Below are positions 6,613-9,445 of a DNA stretch of 9,445 bases, piece by piece. Numbering within the stretch: position 1 is the stretch's first letter; every line of letters starts with the position of its first letter. The position numbers were made by a program, and so were the translations under genes. Below the pieces are notes generated by a model. That model was not told the origin of the DNA. It worked only from the letters and a program-made list of their open reading frames with translations, and did not search any database. Source of the DNA: an uncultured Oscillospiraceae bacterium (GTDB lineage Bacteria; Bacillota; Clostridia; Oscillospirales; Oscillospiraceae); contig CAJFPI010000100.1 in NCBI GenBank assembly GCA_904398675.1, forward strand, positions 1-9,445. Reading direction: 5' to 3'.

Positions 6613-9351
6613 TCAGGCGCCCAATAGGCCGTCGAGCCAATTATTCAGTCCGCCGCTGTCGGTAGGTTCTGTGGGTTCCTCCGGCTGTGTCGGCTCGGAG
6701 GGCTCCGACGGATCGTCCGGATTGGTCGGTGTCTCCGGGTCGGTAGACGGCTCGTTGGGATGCTCCCCCGGATTGGTGGGATCCTCCGGGATGGTGGGAT
6801 CGTCCGGGTTTGTGGGGTCATTGGGGTCTAAGCCGGTAGAGGTGTCGTGGAGGGTGCATGTGCCTCCCGCCTGGATGGTCTGCAGCAGCTGCCCGTCATC
6901 CTCTGCGGAAATGGGCCGCCCTGTGGCGATCACCTCGCCGGTCTCCGGATCGGTCACAGTTGTGCCGTCAGGGATATAGACAGTCTGCCGGGCATAGTCG
7001 AGATAGGTCCGGGTCTCCCGGGATTCCGCCGGGCAGAACTCTGTGGCGATCTGTCCGCTCTCGGTGCAGATCTCCACGGAGACATGCATGGAGCAGGTTT
7101 CCGTGGGCTCATTGCCCGCTGTGACAGTGACAGACTGGGTGCTGCATCCCTCGCCGGGCAGGAGGCCGCTGGCGGTACAGACGCGGACGGTGCTCAGGCC
7201 GCTGCTGGGGGTAAAGAAATCCCTGTCCTCCAGCCCCTCGTGGACCTGGCTCATCACCTTGTTCCAGAGGATGGCGGCCGGGTTGCCGCCGCTGACGCGG
7301 ACTGTGGTGTTATTGCCGTAGCCCACCCAGACGGCCGCACAGTAGTAGGGGGTGTAGCCCATGAAATAGCGGTCGTAGTTGTCGCTGGTGGTACCGGTTT
7401 TACCGGCGGTGGTCATGCCGCTGATCCGTGCCAGCGTGCCGGTGCCGCTGCGCATGACCTCCTGCAGCAGCTCGTTGATCTGGTAGGCGGTGGTGTCGCT
7501 CATAGCCTGCCAGGACTGGGACGGGTTGTCCAGGATCACATTGCCGTCTGCATCGGTCACCTGCGTATAGGTGTGCGGGGTGGTGTAGACGCCCTCGTTA
7601 ATGAAAGCGGAGTAGCCTGCCGCCATCTCAATGGTGCTGACGCCATAGGTGAAACCGCCCATGGCCAGGGGGGCCTCTGCCAGATCTGAGGTCTCCAGGT
7701 CAAAATTGAGGTTGTTCACCATGAAGTCGTAAGAGGTTGCATAGCCCAGCTCCTGCAGGACCCGCACAGCAACCGTGTTCACCGAGTACTTCACAGCAGT
7801 GCTCAGCGTCACCAGCCCCCGGTAGCGGGAGGGGTCGTTTTTCGGGTAACCGCCGGTGCCGCGGCTGTTCAGCTCGATGGGGTAGTCGTCATAGACGCTG
7901 GCGGGGGTAATGACCCCGTTTTCAATGGCCGGGGCATAGACGGAGAGCGGCTTGATAGCCGAGCCGCAGGGCCGCCTGGCCGATGCATAGCTGAAGGTCC
8001 GCTTGCCCGTCTTTTCTCCGATACCGCCCACCGTGGCCACAATCTCGCCGGTATAGGGATCCATGATGGTGATGCCGGACTGGAGCTGCCGCCCGTCGGA
8101 GGACTGGTAGTTCAGGTTGCTGACGTCCTCATAAACGCTCTCGGCAATCTCCTGGATCTGCGGGTCCACAGTGGCATAGATGCGGTAGCCGGCATTGTAG
8201 ATCAGGTCCACGGCGGTCTCCGCGGAGTAGCCGCACTCCTCCATAAGGCCGTTTTTCACATCCTCAAACACCAGATCCACAAAATAGGACCAGGTGCTGT
8301 TGTTGGACGTGGCATCCTCCTGCTCCTCCTCGCTGCCGTGAAGCGCCTCATATTCCGGCGTCCCCACATAGATGAGCTGCTCGGCCATGGCTGCGTCGTA
8401 CTCCTCCTGCTCGATCCAGCCCTGATCCAGCATCTCGCCCAGGATCAGCTCCTTGCGGTAGTTGTTCCACTGTTTGCAGGTCCAGTCCTCGTAGATGATA
8501 TCGCCGTTCTCGTCCCGCTCGCCGGTGTCCCGGGAGATGATCCGGTCGGAGAGGGGGTCATAAAGGGAGGGGTTATTGGTGATGGCGATGATGCTGGCAC
8601 ACTCGGCAAGGCTCAGCTCGCTGGCCTCCTTGCCGAAATAGGTCCGCGCCGCTGCGCCGATGCCATAGGCGGTGTGGCCGAAGTAGATCTTGTTGAGATA
8701 GACCTCCAGGATATCCTCCTTGGAGTAGTTGTCCTCCAGCTCCAGCGCGCGGAAAATCTCCGTCACCTTGCGCTTGACGGTGGCCTCGTTGTCCTCCGTC
8801 AGATTTTTGATCACCTGCTGGGTGATGGTGGAGCCGCCGAAGGTATCCCGCATGCCGAAGAACATGTTGAATACCGCGTGGATCGTCCGCCTCCAGTCTA
8901 CGCCGTGGTGCTCAAAAAACCGCTGGTCCTCAATGGCCACCGCAGCCTGCCAGGCGTATTCCGGGATATCCTCATAGTCCACCCAGATCCGGTTCTCGTC
9001 GCCGAACAGCTCCTCCAGCTCCTGCCACTCCCCATTGTCATCCTGATAGTAGATGATGGAGGAGAGGTTCATGGTGAAGTCATCCAGATCGATCTCCAGA
9101 TCCGGCGCCAGGGACGTCCGCACATAGGTCATGAAAATCCAGGAAAAAATGCCGATGGACAAAACGCCGATCAGGCACAGTGTCCCCACTACCTTCAAGA
9201 CGGTCTTTCCCGTCTGTTTCCCATTCTTCCGTTTCCGATTGGCGCTCCGCTGACGCTGCTGGCCGCTGCTGGGGGACACCCGGTGGGGCTGCCCGCCGGA
9301 GGAAGAGGCGTGCTGCCGGCCTTCCACTCTGCGGCCCTTCTGATGATCCAT
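6613..9351 (-). CDS. Bifunctional class A penicillin-binding protein (PBP1A-like)
   Basis: A 912-residue peptidoglycan synthase combining glycosyltransferase and transpeptidase activity. A basic cytoplasmic tail (1-50) precedes a signal-anchor helix at about 51-75. The GT51 domain shows EDQRFFEHHG (141-150, with the catalytic Glu141), GGSTITQQ (172-179), KRKVTE (193-198) and ILEVYLN (214-220). The transpeptidase domain has all three penicillin-binding motifs: SAIK with nucleophile Ser464 and Lys467, SVN at 523-525, and KTGT at 651-654. Beyond about residue 720 is a Cys-containing region (Cys725, 736, 753, 762, 773, 832) common in clostridial PBPs, then a Pro/Asp/Glu/Thr-rich tail (about 841-899) and a short hydrophobic end, GLNNWLDGLLGA. 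The start is supported by AGGAGG (complement of 9361-9366) nine bases upstream. The gene lies upstream of, and is oriented with, the extracytoplasmic foldase, which may assist its folding. Both active sites look intact. I found no convincing promoter in the 94 bases before it. Confidence 0.96.
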   Translation of the reverse strand: MDHQKGRRVEGRQHASSSGGQPHRVSPSSGQQRQRSANRKRKNGKQTGKTVLKVVGTLCLIGVLSIGIFSWIFMTYVRTSLAPDLEIDLDDFTMNLSSIIYYQDDNGEWQELEELFGDENRIWVDYEDIPEYAWQAAVAIEDQRFFEHHGVDWRRTIHAVFNMFFGMRDTFGGSTITQQVIKNLTEDNEATVKRKVTEIFRALELEDNYSKEDILEVYLNKIYFGHTAYGIGAAARTYFGKEASELSLAECASIIAITNNPSLYDPLSDRIISRDTGERDENGDIIYEDWTCKQWNNYRKELILGEMLDQGWIEQEEYDAAMAEQLIYVGTPEYEALHGSEEEQEDATSNNSTWSYFVDLVFEDVKNGLMEECGYSAETAVDLIYNAGYRIYATVDPQIQEIAESVYEDVSNLNYQSSDGRQLQSGITIMDPYTGEIVATVGGIGEKTGKRTFSYASARRPCGSAIKPLSVYAPAIENGVITPASVYDDYPIELNSRGTGGYPKNDPSRYRGLVTLSTAVKYSVNTVAVRVLQELGYATSYDFMVNNLNFDLETSDLAEAPLAMGGFTYGVSTIEMAAGYSAFINEGVYTTPHTYTQVTDADGNVILDNPSQSWQAMSDTTAYQINELLQEVMRSGTGTLARISGMTTAGKTGTTSDNYDRYFMGYTPYYCAAVWVGYGNNTTVRVSGGNPAAILWNKVMSQVHEGLEDRDFFTPSSGLSTVRVCTASGLLPGEGCSTQSVTVTAGNEPTETCSMHVSVEICTESGQIATEFCPAESRETRTYLDYARQTVYIPDGTTVTDPETGEVIATGRPISAEDDGQLLQTIQAGGTCTLHDTSTGLDPNDPTNPDDPTIPEDPTNPGEHPNEPSTDPETPTNPDDPSEPSEPTQPEEPTEPTDSGGLNNWLDGLLGA
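6655..6831 (-). repeat. Pro/Asp/Glu/Thr-rich low-complexity tail of the PBP
   Basis: Codons for residues about 841-899 of the PBP form degenerate short repeats of the type DPTNPDDP, IPEDPTNP, PTNPDDPSEP and EPTEPT. In DNA this is a run of imperfect units based on TCCGG/GGTGGGATC on the plus strand. The tail is strongly acidic and probably extended, outside the membrane, possibly reaching into or across the wall. Such segments change length easily by slippage. Confidence 0.8.
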
Positions 9352-9391
9352 AACGGAACACCTCCTATTACAATATATTTACGGTTCAAGG

Positions 9392-9415
9392 CACGGCAGC
9401 CAGCCGTGTTTTTTT
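9392..9415 (+). terminator. Terminator-like hairpin upstream of the PBP gene, plus orientation
   Basis: A 6-bp perfect stem CACGGC/GCCGTG (9392-9397 with 9403-9408) around an AGCCA loop is followed on the plus strand by seven T residues (9409-9415). G-U and A-U pairs can lengthen it. No plus-strand gene precedes it within the window, so its role is unclear. It could end antisense transcripts or belong to the leader of a plus-strand gene beyond the edge. Confidence 0.5.
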
Positions 9416-9445
9416 CCGCATCGTTGCCAAAGCTGTTAGAATGAG

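Noticed and set aside
4765..6627. A 620-codon open frame on the plus strand, antisense to the foldase gene
   Set aside because: It is a codon-bias shadow in GC-rich DNA: its product is a monotonous Gly/Val/Leu/His-rich string without recognisable domains, it crosses two terminators and the foldase promoter, and the opposite strand encodes a clear parvulin.
6655..6831. Repeats at the end of the PBP gene as a CRISPR or other noncoding array
   Set aside because: The units are short, imperfect and in frame, and they encode the Pro/Asp/Thr-rich tail continuous with the PBP.
8338..9444. A 368-codon open frame on the plus strand, antisense to the 5' part of the PBP gene
   Set aside because: The opposite strand carries all GT51 motifs of the PBP. 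The antisense product is low-complexity Leu/Val/Gly/Asp-rich sequence with no ribosome-binding site or domain seen.
9352..9445. A T-box or riboswitch upstream of the PBP gene
   Set aside because: The conserved T-box sequence is absent, and the only hairpin has its T-tract on the opposite strand, so it cannot attenuate the PBP transcript.

Overview
The window is about 9.4 kb of GC-rich chromosomal DNA carrying seven protein-coding genes, all intact except the first, which is cut by the left edge. Good Shine-Dalgarno sites, intrinsic terminators with T-tracts, a class A penicillin-binding protein with a Cys-containing C-terminal region, a membrane-anchored parvulin and a PFK of the clostridial/mixed-substrate type point to a Gram-positive, GC-rich member of the Clostridia. 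An Oscillospiraceae-like gut organism (Flavonifractor/Oscillibacter type) is my inference, not something the sequence proves. I see no mobile element, CRISPR array, rRNA, tRNA or phage gene.

Layout. (1) Positions 2-625, plus strand: the C-terminal part of a 6-phosphofructokinase, ending at a 13-bp terminator hairpin (658-692). (2) 703-1596, minus strand: a LysR-family regulator, divergent from (3) 1830-3299, plus strand: a D-hydantoinase/dihydropyrimidinase-type cyclic amidohydrolase. The 233-bp gap between them holds face-to-face promoters and an AT-rich island with two dyads placed like the recognition and activation sites of a LysR-regulated promoter. The simplest reading is that the regulator controls the hydrolase. 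(4) From about 3390 to the right edge all genes are on the minus strand. In transcription order they are a bifunctional class A PBP (9351-6613), a membrane-anchored parvulin-type peptidyl-prolyl isomerase (6426-4900), a TcdA/CsdL-like tRNA t6A dehydratase (4814-4077) and a DUF554 membrane protein (4086-3391) overlapping the end of tcdA. Terminators lie after the PBP, after the isomerase, and (bidirectional) between DUF554 and the hydrolase.

How they fit together. The PBP/foldase pair makes functional sense: extracytoplasmic parvulins of the PrsA type help secreted proteins and PBPs fold outside the membrane. The tcdA-DUF554 pair looks translationally coupled. The LysR-hydrolase pair is a likely self-contained catabolic unit for a cyclic amide (dihydropyrimidine, hydantoin or a purine-breakdown intermediate); no partner enzyme is in view.

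I do not see a wholly new system. The points most worth a second look are the altered active-site loop of the hydrolase (Asn in place of the usual His after the metal-binding Asp), the well-formed LysR-type operator layout, the parvulin with a duplicated but degenerate first domain, and the lack of a visible promoter between a strong terminator and tcdA.
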